A DNA stretch of 64,000 bases from an uncultured Actinomyces sp. (GCA_900545825.1 URAS01000005.1:1-64000); one strand, 5' to 3'. Positions 36,444 to 45,327 are shown, numbered from the stretch's first letter. The notes: a model not told the origin generated them from the letters alone. A program made the numbers and translations.

Positions 36444-36690
36444 CTTCCCATACCCCCAACTCGAGACCCTCGTGAGGTCTCTCTCATCGCTATATGAGAA
36501 ACTATAACATTGCGACCATGCGGTTCCTCAAGGCCCAAAATCTAACCGGACGTAAAAGTTCTTGCGCATCCACCAAGTCAACCGCGCCGCAAGGGCTCGC
36601 GACCTGGGCTTTTATGATCGCTCTGGGCAACTATCGAACATGAGTGACGCTCCTCACTTTCTCATCTTCGGACACTACTAGACTGAGATC

Positions 36691-39240
36691 ATGAGCGAAC
36701 GCGACGCGACGACCCGCCTGGGCGAAGCCCTCGCCTATCTCCACGAGGTCGGCGCAGTTGACGACCGCTTAGTCGCGGAACGCACGCTCCCCCGCCGCGA
36801 GCAGCAGTTCGGCGAGTGGCCGACGTGGGTGGCGTCCTCGCTGCGCGCTTCATTAGAATCGCATGGCACGACGCGGCTGTGGTCTCATCAAGTGGAGGCC
36901 GCCGAGGCGCTGTGGGCGGGGCGGCACACCGTCCTCGCGACGGGCACCGGGTCGGGCAAGTCGCTCGCCTGCTGGCTGCCGTACCTCTCGCGGGCCGCGA
37001 GCGCGAGGGCCCGCGTCACGCGGCAGGCGTCGCTCACCCAGACCGTCCCGACCGCCTGCTACATCGCCCCGACGAAAGCGCTGGCCAGGGACCAGATGCA
37101 CACGCTCACAGGCCTCATCGACTCGGCCGACCTCGGGCTGCGCGTGGCCGCCGCGGACGGCGACGCGTCGCGCGAGGCCAAGGCGTTCGCGCGCTCGCGG
37201 GCGCACGTCGTCGTGACGAACCCCGACTATCTGCACCACGCACTGCTGCCCGACGCCAAGCGGTGGAGCCACCTGCTGCGCTCGCTTGACCTCGTCGTCG
37301 TCGACGAAATGCACTACTACCGCGGGTTGACCAGTGCGCACGTCGCCCTCGTCGTCCGGCGGCTGCTGCGGATGGCGCGGTTGTACGACGCGTCCCCGAC
37401 GGTCGCGTTTTTGTCGGCGACGACGGCCGATCCGGCACAGGCGGCCGCGCGGTTCCTCGGCTGCGGCGCCGAGGACGTCTGCGCGGTCACCGAGGACGGC
37501 TCGGGCGCGGGGCAACGCACGGTCGTCGTGTGGCGGCCGCGGATCGTCCACGACACCGAGGAGGCGTGGGACGACACCTTCGGCGGGCTGGTCGCCGACG
37601 CCGCGGGGCCGGGCGACGAGGGCCTGGGCCTTGCGGGGCCAGGCGCTGCGGGCGCGGGCTTTTCGGGGCCTGGCGCGGGCGTCCGCGAGGAGGACGACGA
37701 GTGGCGCGACCTCCTGGCATCCCCCGTCCCGTCGGCCGGCATGGAGGTCCAGCGGCGCTCGGTGACCGGCGAGGGCGGCGAGCTGGCGGGCGAGCTTGTC
37801 GGCCTCGGCGTCCGGCTGCTGGCGTTTTGCCGGTCGCGTCAGGGCGCCGAGTCGCTGGCCGAAATCGCCCGCGACCAGCTGGCACGCCGGTATCCCGAGG
37901 CGATCGACCGGTTCGCCGCCTACCGCGGCGGGTATCTGCCGGAGGAGCGGCGCGCCCTCGAGGCCGACCTCCGCAGCGGTCGGCTGCTGGGGCTGGCGAC
38001 GACCTCGGCGCTGGAGCTGGGGATCGACGTGTCGGGCCTCGACGTTACGCTGAGCTGCGCGTGGCCGGGCACGCGCGCGTCGTTTTGGCAGCAGTCGGGC
38101 CGCGCAGGGCGGGCGGGACGCGACGGGATCAGCGTGTTCATCGTGTCCGAGAACCCGCTGGACGCCTACCTCGCCGAGCACCCCGACGAGCTGTTTACCT
38201 CGGTCGAAGCTTCGGTCTTCGACATCACCAACCCCTACGTGTTGGGGCCGCACCTGTGCTGCGCGGCCGCCGAGTCACCGCTGACGGAGGACGACCTCGC
38301 GACGTTCGGGCTGACAGACGCACAGGTCCTAGACACGCTGGTCGCGCAAGGTTTGCTGCGGCGGCGGCCGGCCGGGTGGTGGTGGAATCTCGAGCAGCCG
38401 ACGCGGCCGTGGGACCTCGTCGACATCCGCGGAGGCGGGTCGCAGCTGCAGCTGGTCAACGCCGCCGACGGCACGATCGTCGGGTCGATCGACGGGGCGA
38501 ACGCCGACTCGCAGGCGCATCCCGGCGCGATTTACGTCCACCAGGGCAAGGTGTTCCGCGTGCAGGGCCGCGACGAGGACGTCGCCCTCATCGAGCCTGC
38601 CCCGCCGAAGCTGCGCACCCGCCCGACCGTCAACACGCGGATTCGGATCCTCGCCGAGCACGAGTCCGTCACCGGCACCGACCCCCGCGTGACCTGGCAT
38701 TTCGGCGACGTCGAGGTCGAGAAGCAGGTGTCCGACTACGACCTGCTGCGCCTGCCGGGGCTTCAGTTCGTCGGGAACTACCAGCTGGACCTGCCCGCGC
38801 GGTCGTTCCCCACGCGCGCCGTGTGGTGGAGCATCGAGGACGACCTCGCCGCCGAGCTGTTGCTGGGCGAGGACACGCTGCCCGGCGCGCTGCACGCCGC
38901 CGAGCACGCGAGCATCGGGCTGCTGCCGCTGCTCGCGACCTGCGACCGCTGGGACTTGGGCGGCCTGTCGACGGCCGACCACGCGCAGACCGACCAGCCG
39001 ACCGTCTTCGTCTACGACGGAGCCCCAGGTGGCGCGGGGTTTGCCGAGTACGGTTTCCGCCACCTCGACCAGTGGATGCGCGCGACACTCGGGCGCGTGT
39101 CCGGGTGCCGGTGCGCGACCGGCTGCCCGTCGTGCATCCAGTCCCCGAAGTGCGGCAACGGCAACGACCCCCTCTACAAGCAGGGCGCGATCGACCTGCT
39201 GACCGTCCTTGCGGGCCGTCACCTCCCGCCCACCCCGTGA
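36691..39240 (+). CDS. DEAH-box helicase of the helicase/secretion neighbourhood
   Basis: An 849-residue SF2 helicase. Motif I is ATGTGSGKS (about residues 84-92), motif II is DEMH near 203, motif III SATTAD, and motif VI QQSGRAGRAG. A DUF1998-like C-terminal domain ends with a four-cysteine cluster CRCATGCPSC (about 806-815). In actinobacteria this family (putative DEAH helicase of the 'helicase/secretion neighborhood') sits beside the Tad genes; here it lies 12 kb from them. The last codons and the stop lie inside the REP1 repeat at 39227. Confidence 0.93.
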   Translation: MSERDATTRLGEALAYLHEVGAVDDRLVAERTLPRREQQFGEWPTWVASSLRASLESHGTTRLWSHQVEAAEALWAGRHTVLATGTGSGKSLACWLPYLSRAASARARVTRQASLTQTVPTACYIAPTKALARDQMHTLTGLIDSADLGLRVAAADGDASREAKAFARSRAHVVVTNPDYLHHALLPDAKRWSHLLRSLDLVVVDEMHYYRGLTSAHVALVVRRLLRMARLYDASPTVAFLSATTADPAQAAARFLGCGAEDVCAVTEDGSGAGQRTVVVWRPRIVHDTEEAWDDTFGGLVADAAGPGDEGLGLAGPGAAGAGFSGPGAGVREEDDEWRDLLASPVPSAGMEVQRRSVTGEGGELAGELVGLGVRLLAFCRSRQGAESLAEIARDQLARRYPEAIDRFAAYRGGYLPEERRALEADLRSGRLLGLATTSALELGIDVSGLDVTLSCAWPGTRASFWQQSGRAGRAGRDGISVFIVSENPLDAYLAEHPDELFTSVEASVFDITNPYVLGPHLCCAAAESPLTEDDLATFGLTDAQVLDTLVAQGLLRRRPAGWWWNLEQPTRPWDLVDIRGGGSQLQLVNAADGTIVGSIDGANADSQAHPGAIYVHQGKVFRVQGRDEDVALIEPAPPKLRTRPTVNTRIRILAEHESVTGTDPRVTWHFGDVEVEKQVSDYDLLRLPGLQFVGNYQLDLPARSFPTRAVWWSIEDDLAAELLLGEDTLPGALHAAEHASIGLLPLLATCDRWDLGGLSTADHAQTDQPTVFVYDGAPGGAGFAEYGFRHLDQWMRATLGRVSGCRCATGCPSCIQSPKCGNGNDPLYKQGAIDLLTVLAGRHLPPTP

Positions 39241-39318
39241 ACGTGATCTTTCCGTCCGCTTTCATCACGTTAACGCGCGTAAATCCGTGAACGTGACCTT
39301 TCTTGATCACGTTCACTA
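39227..39318. repeat. REP1 doublet at the 3' end of the helicase gene
   Basis: A long palindrome, GTGAACGTGATC to TTTCATCACGTTAAC, followed by a short one, GTGAACGTGACC to GATCACGTTCAC. The similarity to the copy at 41512-41605 begins in the coding sequence at GCCCACCCC, so the element encodes the terminal Pro-Thr-Pro and the TGA of the helicase. Confidence 0.85.
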
Positions 39319-39333
39319 TCCGGCCACCCGGCA

Positions 39334-39572
39334 CCGCCCGCGCCCGGCAGAGCCCCTCAGCGAAACGCTCACCTAAATTGTCGATTCTGTCCGCTAATCG
39401 GACTGAACGACAAGTTAGGTGAGCGTTTCGGGAATCTGACGAGCGTTTAATGGTGCACCGTCGCGGCTCGCCGCACTCCCACACGGCAAGCCACCGACCC
39501 ACACTGTAAATCGCCGCACACACTGCAACTCACACTGTCAATCAACACTGTAAAAAAGTCACAGTGTGAGTT
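39334..39572. repeat. 239-bp direct repeat, upstream copy
   Basis: Aligns without indels, and with about a dozen substitutions by eye, to 41208-41446. It contains a 70-bp imperfect palindrome (39361-39430) with arms CGAAACGCTCACCTA and TTAGGTGAGCGTTTCG, and ends in an array of ACACTGTAA-like motifs that runs to the start codon at 39585. Confidence 0.93.
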
Positions 39573-39584
39573 ACACTGTAAATC
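39499..39584 (+). promoter_or_regulatory. Operator-like ACACTGTAAAT array before the AlbA_2 gene
   Basis: ACACTG followed by T/C and A/C appears five times in direct orientation (ACACTGTAAATC, ACACTGCAACTC, ACACTGTCAATC, ACACTGTAAAAA, ACACTGTAAATC) and once inverted (CACAGTGTGAG). The last copy abuts the ATG, and no Shine-Dalgarno sequence is present. Autoregulation by the gene product's winged helix is an inference. Confidence 0.55.
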
Positions 39585-41192
39585 ATGGCGTGGACCGAAG
39601 CTCAGATCACCGACCTCGTCGCTCACCTGCGGGCGCACCGTGGCGACACGACGGGCATCGAGGTCAAGAAGGCGGCCACCGCCCTCCCCTCGTCGCTGCC
39701 GACGACGCTGTGCGCATTCGCCAATATGCCTGATGGCGGCACGGTTATCCTCGGGATCGACGAGCGCAACGACTTCGCGATCAGCGGTGTCGCCCACCCG
39801 GCGAAGCTCGAGGCCGACCTCGCGAGCGTCGCCCGTAACGCCCTCACGCCGTCGCCCTTCATTGAAACTGAAAGTCTCACGGTGAATGGCCGCGACCTCG
39901 TCATTGCGACCGTCCGCCCCCTGCCGCTGACCGAGCGGCCGTGCCTCTACAAAAAGCGGGCCTACCTGCGCATGGCCGACGGCGACTACGCGATGGCGGA
40001 CTACGAGCTGCGGATGATCGCCGCGGAACAGGCCGCGGCCCCCCAGTTGCGTGCGTTCGACGTGACGCCGGTCGAGGGGCTAACGCTCGACGACCTCGTC
40101 CCCGAGCTCGTCGACACCTACCTCGCGGCGACGCGCAGCAAAGACCGTCGCCTCGCCGAGCGCACGGATGGCGAAATCTTGCGGCAAACCGGCGTCATGG
40201 TCGCGTCCGGCGCGCCCACGCTGGCTGGCCTCTATGCGCTGGGCGACTATCCGCAGGGGATGTTCCCCAGCCTGGGTGTGACCGCCAGCGTACCGATGGG
40301 GTTGCGTGCCGGCGGCCCGCGCAGCCGCAACGAGGAGCGTTTCACCGGGCCGATCCCCGTGCTACTCGACGACATTATGGCGTGGTTCCGCCGAAATCTG
40401 GACACCGACTACCGTTACCGCGACGACGGCCACATGATCGAAACGACCGATCTGCCGCTGCCCGCGATCCGCGAGCTCGTTGCGAACGCCCTCGTCCACC
40501 GCGACCTCAGTGCCAACACGATCAGCATGGGCAAGGACATCCACATCCGTCTGACGCGCGACAGGCTCGTCATCGACAGCCCCGGTGGCCTGCACGGCGT
40601 GACGATTGCCCAGCTCGAGAGCAGTCAGCGCGCGCAGGCGATGGTCAACCAGCACCTGTACCTCATCGCGCAGAAGCTGTCGACCAGCGACGGCGCGTCG
40701 ATCATCGAGGGCGAGGGCGGCGGCATCCCCGAGGTCTTCCGGGCCGCGCGCGAGGCCGGCCTCGATCGGCCGCACCTCATCAACAGCGGTGTCCAGTTCA
40801 CGGCGATCATGTGGCGCGGCGACGCTCTGGCAACCGGGGCCGCGCCGCAGCCCACGACGGGTCACGCCGCGGAGGCCGCACCCGAGAAACCCGCCCCGAC
40901 CAGCGGCGAGACCGCGCCCGCGGCGGATGGGGCCGAGGTGGGTGCAGCCGAGGCGGACACGGCCGGGAGAGGTACAGCCGAGGCGGGCACGGCAGGCCCG
41001 TCGTCGAAGAACGAGCCCGTCATCGTCGAGTTCCTGCGTGCCCACGGCCCGTCACGTTTCGCCGACCTCGAGGAAGGGCTGTCACTCACCAGCGGCCAGC
41101 TGCGTTACGCCCTCAAGCAGGGAATCGCGGCCGGCCGAATCCGGATGGTGGGCCGCCAGGGGCTAAAGTCGACCCGCTACGACCTCGCCTAG
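39585..41192 (+). CDS. AlbA_2 (Schlafen-like) ATP-binding protein with winged helix
   Basis: A 535-residue protein. Residues 1-140 form an AlbA_2/Schlafen-type domain (EVKKA, then DGGTVILGIDE). Residues about 215-400 resemble the HATPase_c_4 module, with RELVANALVHRDL and EGEGGGIPEV. An Ala/Glu/Thr-rich linker leads to a C-terminal winged helix (about 475-535). Such proteins are usually called transcriptional regulators; AlbA_2 domains also occur in nucleases of defence systems (family knowledge). The gene is enclosed by 239-bp direct repeats and by outer inverted REP1 elements, which suggests a mobile or exchangeable cassette. No Shine-Dalgarno sequence is visible. Confidence 0.88.
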   Translation: MAWTEAQITDLVAHLRAHRGDTTGIEVKKAATALPSSLPTTLCAFANMPDGGTVILGIDERNDFAISGVAHPAKLEADLASVARNALTPSPFIETESLTVNGRDLVIATVRPLPLTERPCLYKKRAYLRMADGDYAMADYELRMIAAEQAAAPQLRAFDVTPVEGLTLDDLVPELVDTYLAATRSKDRRLAERTDGEILRQTGVMVASGAPTLAGLYALGDYPQGMFPSLGVTASVPMGLRAGGPRSRNEERFTGPIPVLLDDIMAWFRRNLDTDYRYRDDGHMIETTDLPLPAIRELVANALVHRDLSANTISMGKDIHIRLTRDRLVIDSPGGLHGVTIAQLESSQRAQAMVNQHLYLIAQKLSTSDGASIIEGEGGGIPEVFRAAREAGLDRPHLINSGVQFTAIMWRGDALATGAAPQPTTGHAAEAAPEKPAPTSGETAPAADGAEVGAAEADTAGRGTAEAGTAGPSSKNEPVIVEFLRAHGPSRFADLEEGLSLTSGQLRYALKQGIAAGRIRMVGRQGLKSTRYDLA

Positions 41193-41207
41193 CCCCGCCC
41201 CACGCTG

Positions 41208-41446
41208 CCGCCCGCGCCCGGCAGAGCCCCTCAGCGAAACGCTCACCTAAATTGTTGATTCTGTCCGCTAATCGGGCTGGACGACAAGTTAGGTGAGCGT
41301 TTCGGGAATCTGACGAGCGTTTAATGGTGCACCGCCGCGGCTCGCCACACTCCCACACGGCAAGCCACCGACCCACACCGAAAATCGCTGCACACACTGA
41401 AAGTCACACTGTCAATCGACACTGCAAAAAAGTCACAGTGTGAGTT
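41208..41446. repeat. 239-bp direct repeat, downstream copy
   Basis: Copy of 39334-39572 at an offset of exactly 1874 bp. It contains the 70-bp palindrome (41235-41304) and a diverged version of the ACACTG array, which continues to about 41480 with no start codon behind it. Confidence 0.93.
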
Positions 41447-41511
41447 GCAGTGTCAGTTTCAGTGTGACTCTCACTGTGAATCCGCGGCGACGTCCTCCGG
41501 CCACCGCATCT

Positions 41512-41605
41512 CTGTGAACGTGATCTTTTTGGTCGCGTTCACCGGTCCGGCCCCATGAACGTGATGGAAACGGACGAAAGGATCACGTTCACGGGGTGGG
41601 CGCGA
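41512..41605. repeat. REP1 doublet, inverted, at the 3' end of crcB
   Basis: Short palindrome then long palindrome on the plus strand, the reverse of 39227-39318. Read in the direction of the crcB gene it is again long then short, and again supplies the Pro-Thr-Pro codons and stop TGA. Confidence 0.85.
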
Positions 41606-41978
41606 CGAGGGACCCGAGGGCGAAACCGACGAACGCGGCCGCGAGCGCCGCCACCGCCGTCGCGAGGGCGTAGGTGCCGCCGCGCGTGAGGCCTTGGCCG
41701 CTGCTCAGGCGGGCGACCTCGACGCTGGCGGTGCTAAACGTCGTGAATCCGCCGCAGAAACCGGTCCCTAGCGGGCCTTTCACCGAGTCCGCGAGCCCGG
41801 GATACTCGAGCGTCAACGCGGTGACGAAGCCGAGGATGAGCGAGCCGACGACGTTGATGGTGAACGTCCCCAGGGGGAAGGGCCCCGGTCGACGCCGCCC
41901 GATCTCCGCGTCGACGAGGACGCGCGCGACCGCGCCGACGCCGCCGCCGAGCGCAACGAAAAGGATCGCCCAGGTCAT
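41589..41978 (-). CDS. crcB: Fluoride channel Fluc, second subunit gene
   Basis: A 129-residue four-helix membrane protein that exports fluoride. GGAGG lies six bases before the ATG at 41978. Fluc motifs are GGGVGAVARV, TFTINVVGS (pore Asn) and GFCGGFTTFST with the phenylalanine box. The ATG overlaps the stop of the upstream copy (ATGA). Paired crcB genes usually encode a heterodimeric channel with antiparallel subunits (family knowledge). Its final residues come from the REP1 repeat. Confidence 0.93.
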   Translation of the reverse strand: MTWAILFVALGGGVGAVARVLVDAEIGRRRPGPFPLGTFTINVVGSLILGFVTALTLEYPGLADSVKGPLGTGFCGGFTTFSTASVEVARLSSGQGLTRGGTYALATAVAALAAAFVGFALGSLVAPTP

Positions 41979-42442
41979 CGCCGGCCTCCCTTCCGTGCCC
42001 GACAGGTGACCCTGACCAGCCCAATCGCCACCCACGCGGCCAGCGCGCCGCCGACAATAGTCACGGCCATGTAGACGAGGCCCAGGATGGGGACGCCCCC
42101 GCTGATGCGGGTGGCTGTCTCGACGGCGAGCGTCGAATACGTGGTGAATCCGCCGAAAAACCCGTTGCCGACGCACAGGCGCACGGCCCGTCGCGCGCCC
42201 CGGTCGGGGCCGAGGTGCGCGAGGGTCTCCTGGAGGACGCCCAACAAGAACGCGCCCGACAGGTTGATGACCAGCGTCGATACCGGCAGGTGGGTCGCCT
42301 CGGCGGGCCAGGCCAGGCCGATCGCCGCCCTCGCGAACGTCCCCAGCGCGCCGCCAACAAACACGAGGGCGAGCAAGCCGGGGTTGCGGTGAACCGGCCG
42401 CGCAGACCGCGCAGGCCGGGATGCGCGTGCCGTCACTGCCAC
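41975..42442 (-). CDS. crcB: Fluoride channel Fluc, first subunit gene
   Basis: A 155-residue paralogue of the next gene, with GGALGTFARA, TLVINLSGAF and GFFGGFTTYST. It is longer at the N-terminus, with an Arg/Ala-rich leader before the first helix. GTG at 42442 lies 10 bases inside the 3' end of the UspA gene. No fluoride riboswitch was recognised upstream. Confidence 0.92.
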   Translation of the reverse strand: MAVTARASRPARSARPVHRNPGLLALVFVGGALGTFARAAIGLAWPAEATHLPVSTLVINLSGAFLLGVLQETLAHLGPDRGARRAVRLCVGNGFFGGFTTYSTLAVETATRISGGVPILGLVYMAVTIVGGALAAWVAIGLVRVTCRARKGGRR

Positions 42443-42975
42443 GGGAGGGCGTCCTTCCAGTCGACGACCTCGGTGGGGACGACGAGGACGGGCCGATGCT
42501 GATGGTGCGCGAGGTTCGACGCGATCGAGCCGTTGACGAAGTCGCTCATCCGCCGCCGCTTGTGCGACGTCGCGCCGACAACGAACGCGGCCGCGTCGAC
42601 CGTGCGCGCCAGGTGGGTGAGCGCCCGGTCGGCCCGCCCGGCAAGGTACCGGAAATGCCAGGGGACGGGCGAGTCCGCGAGGGCGGCCTCGATCTCGAGG
42701 CGGATGAGCCGCTCGACTTCCTCGACGTCCTCAGTGACCGAATCTGGGCTGATGGGGGCCGAAATGACGTGGCCATCGTCGAGCTCGTCGACGACGTATC
42801 GGGACTCGTCGACGTAGGCGAACATGAGCATCGACGCCCCCGTCGCGCGGCCCAGTGAATCCGCCGTGAGGGCGACGAGCTGCGACTGCCCGGGTTTCAC
42901 GGCGACGACGAGGGCGTGGCCCGAGAAGTCGACGAGCCTGGTGGGGCTCGGTTGGGGGACGGCGTTCCTGGTCAT
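42433..42975 (-). CDS. Universal stress protein (UspA family)
   Basis: A 180-residue cytoplasmic protein; ATG at 42975 follows GAGG by five bases. The UspA fold is shown by a first strand HALVVAVKPG, and the ATP-binding loop near the C-terminus, GATSHKRRRMSDFVNGSIASN, matches the G-2X-G-9X-G-S/T pattern only loosely because the second Gly is replaced. It heads the uspA-crcB-crcB transcription unit with overlapping genes, which is an unusual partner for fluoride channels. Confidence 0.85.
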   Translation of the reverse strand: MTRNAVPQPSPTRLVDFSGHALVVAVKPGQSQLVALTADSLGRATGASMLMFAYVDESRYVVDELDDGHVISAPISPDSVTEDVEEVERLIRLEIEAALADSPVPWHFRYLAGRADRALTHLARTVDAAAFVVGATSHKRRRMSDFVNGSIASNLAHHQHRPVLVVPTEVVDWKDALPWQ

Positions 42976-43326
42976 GGGCACCTCGCATAGTTGGGGGCGG
43001 TGCGAGGGGAGACTCCACCCGCACGGCTTGTCGGGCAGGAGCCATCAGCCACGTGGCGGTTCGACGCCGCGCGTTGCGCGCGGCCTCAGGCGGGATCCAT
43101 CGCCTGTGCCCATCCTACCTGGTCCGCGGCTCGGTGGGCCGGGCGCGGGGCAGACTGGGGGGCACCGGGCTGGGGTCAGGGCGCACCCGCCCTCGTCGCC
43201 AACGCACCCCGCCAACGTGTCCCCCGCCCTCTGCGGCGATCGTCACGCCCCTGACATGGAATAGGTGGCAGACGTGGCGGCTAGTCTAAAAGAACCGTCC
43301 GTCCTCACGACGTTTAGGGAGTTCCC
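42976..43326. other. Divergent intergenic region, nothing recognised
   Basis: About 350 GC-rich bases between the divergently transcribed UspA and DUF1846 genes. Both promoters should be here. No clear hexamers, repeats or RNA elements were identified. Confidence 0.5.
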
Positions 43327-44820
43327 GTGACACTGGCCCGCATCGGTTTCGACCGCGATCGCTACATCACTATGCAGTCCGAACACATCGAGGCCAGGCG
43401 CCGCGACATCGGCGGCAAGCTGTACCTGGAAATGGGCGGCAAACTGTTCGACGACATGCACGCGTCGCGCGTCCTCCCGGGGTTCGCGCCGGACACGAAG
43501 ATCGCGATGCTCGAGCAGCTGCGCGACGAACTCGAGATCGTGGTCGTCGTCAACTCCCACGACCTCACGCGCAACAAAATCCGCGCCGACCTGGGCATTT
43601 CCTACGCCGACGACTGCCTGCGCCTGATCGACGCGTTCCGCGACCGGGGTTTCACGGTGAACAACGTCGTCCTCACGCGGTTCGAGGAGCACAACGACCG
43701 CGCCGTCGAGTTCATGCAGCGCCTCGAGCGGCTGGGCCTCAGAGTCGCGCGACACCGGACGATCCCCGGCTACCCGTCGCACACGGAACTCATCGTTTCC
43801 GAGGACGGCTTCGGCCTCAACGACTACGTCGAAACCACGCATGACCTGGTGGTTGTCACGGCGCCGGGGCCGGGCTCGGGCAAGCTGGCGACGTGCCTGT
43901 CGCAGGTCTACCACGACTTCAAGCAGGGGCGTCAGGCCGGGTACGCGAAGTTCGAGACGTTCCCAATCTGGAATCTGCCGCTCGATCACCCGGTCAACCT
44001 GGCATACGAGGCCGCCACTGCCGACCTCGACGACGTCAACATGATCGACCCGTTCCACCTGTCGGCGTACGGCAAACAGACGGTCAACTACAACCGCGAC
44101 GTCGAGGTGTTTCCCCTACTCCAGGCACTTTTGGAGAAGCTGCTGGGCGACTGCCCGTACGCGTCGCCGACCGACATGGGCGTCAACATGGCGGGCCTGT
44201 GCATCAGCGACGACGAGGTGTGCCGCGAGGCCGCGCGCGCCGAAATCATCCGCCGGTATTTCCACGCCCTCGTCGACGAGCGCAAACGCGAGGCCGATCC
44301 CGAGCAGTCGCAGCGGATCGCCATCATCATGAAGCGGCTGGGGCTGTCGGTCGAGGATCGCGCGGTCGTCCGCCCGGCGCTCGACATGGCCGAGCAGACC
44401 GGGCAGCCCGCCAGCGCCCTCGAGCTGGCCGACGGGACGATTGTCGCCGGAAAGACCTCTGAGCTGCTGGGATGCTCGGCGGCGATGCTGCTCAACGCGC
44501 TGAAGCACCTGGCCCAGATCGCGCCCGACGTCAACCTGCTGTCCCCCGCGGCGATCGCGCCGATCCAGACGCTGAAGATCGAGCACTTGGGGTCGCGGAA
44601 CCCCAGGCTGCACACCGACGAGGTCTTGATCGCCCTGTCCGTGTCCGCCGGGACCGACCCGAACGCGCGCGCCGCCCTCGACCACCTGCGCGACCTGCGC
44701 GGATGCGACGTCCACACGACGACGATCCTCGGCAGTGTCGACGAGAGCATCTTCCGCAACCTCGGGATGCTCGTGACGTCCGAACCGCACTACCGCCGCA
44801 AGGGCCTGTACCGGAAGTAG
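43327..44820 (+). CDS. DUF1846 protein
   Basis: A 497-residue cytoplasmic protein starting with GTG, AGGGAG five bases upstream. It matches the DUF1846 family along its length: the N-terminal segment ARIGFDRDRYITMQSEHI, an internal VTAPGPGSGKLATCLSQ that resembles a P-loop, and a C-terminal TSEPHYRRKGLYRK. The family is about 490-500 residues and is found in lactobacilli, streptococci and actinobacteria (family knowledge). Its biochemical role is not established. It appears to be a stand-alone gene followed closely by a small unknown ORF. Confidence 0.9.
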   Translation: MTLARIGFDRDRYITMQSEHIEARRRDIGGKLYLEMGGKLFDDMHASRVLPGFAPDTKIAMLEQLRDELEIVVVVNSHDLTRNKIRADLGISYADDCLRLIDAFRDRGFTVNNVVLTRFEEHNDRAVEFMQRLERLGLRVARHRTIPGYPSHTELIVSEDGFGLNDYVETTHDLVVVTAPGPGSGKLATCLSQVYHDFKQGRQAGYAKFETFPIWNLPLDHPVNLAYEAATADLDDVNMIDPFHLSAYGKQTVNYNRDVEVFPLLQALLEKLLGDCPYASPTDMGVNMAGLCISDDEVCREAARAEIIRRYFHALVDERKREADPEQSQRIAIIMKRLGLSVEDRAVVRPALDMAEQTGQPASALELADGTIVAGKTSELLGCSAAMLLNALKHLAQIAPDVNLLSPAAIAPIQTLKIEHLGSRNPRLHTDEVLIALSVSAGTDPNARAALDHLRDLRGCDVHTTTILGSVDESIFRNLGMLVTSEPHYRRKGLYRK

Positions 44821-44865
44821 GGCGAGTTTCGCTTCCGTCGAAGGATCACGAACAAGGAGGTCGCC

Positions 44866-45327
44866 ATGCCGACGACAAGAAACGGACGCGGAGGATCGGC
44901 CGCGGCTGACCCAGCCCCGGCCGAGACGCCTGCGCCCGCAGAAACGCCGGAGCAGGCACCCGCACACGAGCGGCCCAACGTCTGGGAAATGCCGAGCGAG
45001 GGCATGCAGTGGTGCGACTGTGGCGAGGACTGCGAACTCGACCGCGACACGGTTGAGGACGTCTTTTGGATGGTTTTCGACGAGCCCCCAGAGTGGATCA
45101 CGCACCCGAAGTTGTGCCAGGTCATCCAGCAGTTGTGGAACTACGTCAGCGTGTGCAACTTTTTCTTCGACCACGTCGCCCGGTCCGCCGAGGCCGTCTA
45201 TGGGCGCGTCGCGGAAAAGTACCCCTACGACGTCGCCGTCGACATTGCCGGGTATTTCTCGAAGACGTGGAACGGCTGTCCCGAAGAAACCTGCGATGGC
45301 GGCCTCGACTGGAGCGACCTCGACTAG
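44866..45327 (+). CDS. Small acidic protein of unknown function
   Basis: A 153-residue protein with AAGGAGG six bases before the ATG. The first 38 residues are Pro/Ala/Glu-rich and likely disordered. The remainder is acidic and aromatic, with a cysteine cluster WCDCGEDC near residue 50 and single cysteines in KLCQ, VCNF and GCPEETC. No signal peptide or membrane segment is present. The cysteine spacing could bind a metal; this is inference. It follows DUF1846 by 45 bases, so may be cotranscribed. It was not recognised as a known family. Confidence 0.7.
   Translation: MPTTRNGRGGSAAADPAPAETPAPAETPEQAPAHERPNVWEMPSEGMQWCDCGEDCELDRDTVEDVFWMVFDEPPEWITHPKLCQVIQQLWNYVSVCNFFFDHVARSAEAVYGRVAEKYPYDVAVDIAGYFSKTWNGCPEETCDGGLDWSDLD

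Noticed and set aside
36621..36700. Possible SOS control of the DEAH helicase from CGAAC upstream
   Set aside because: Only a single half-site is present.
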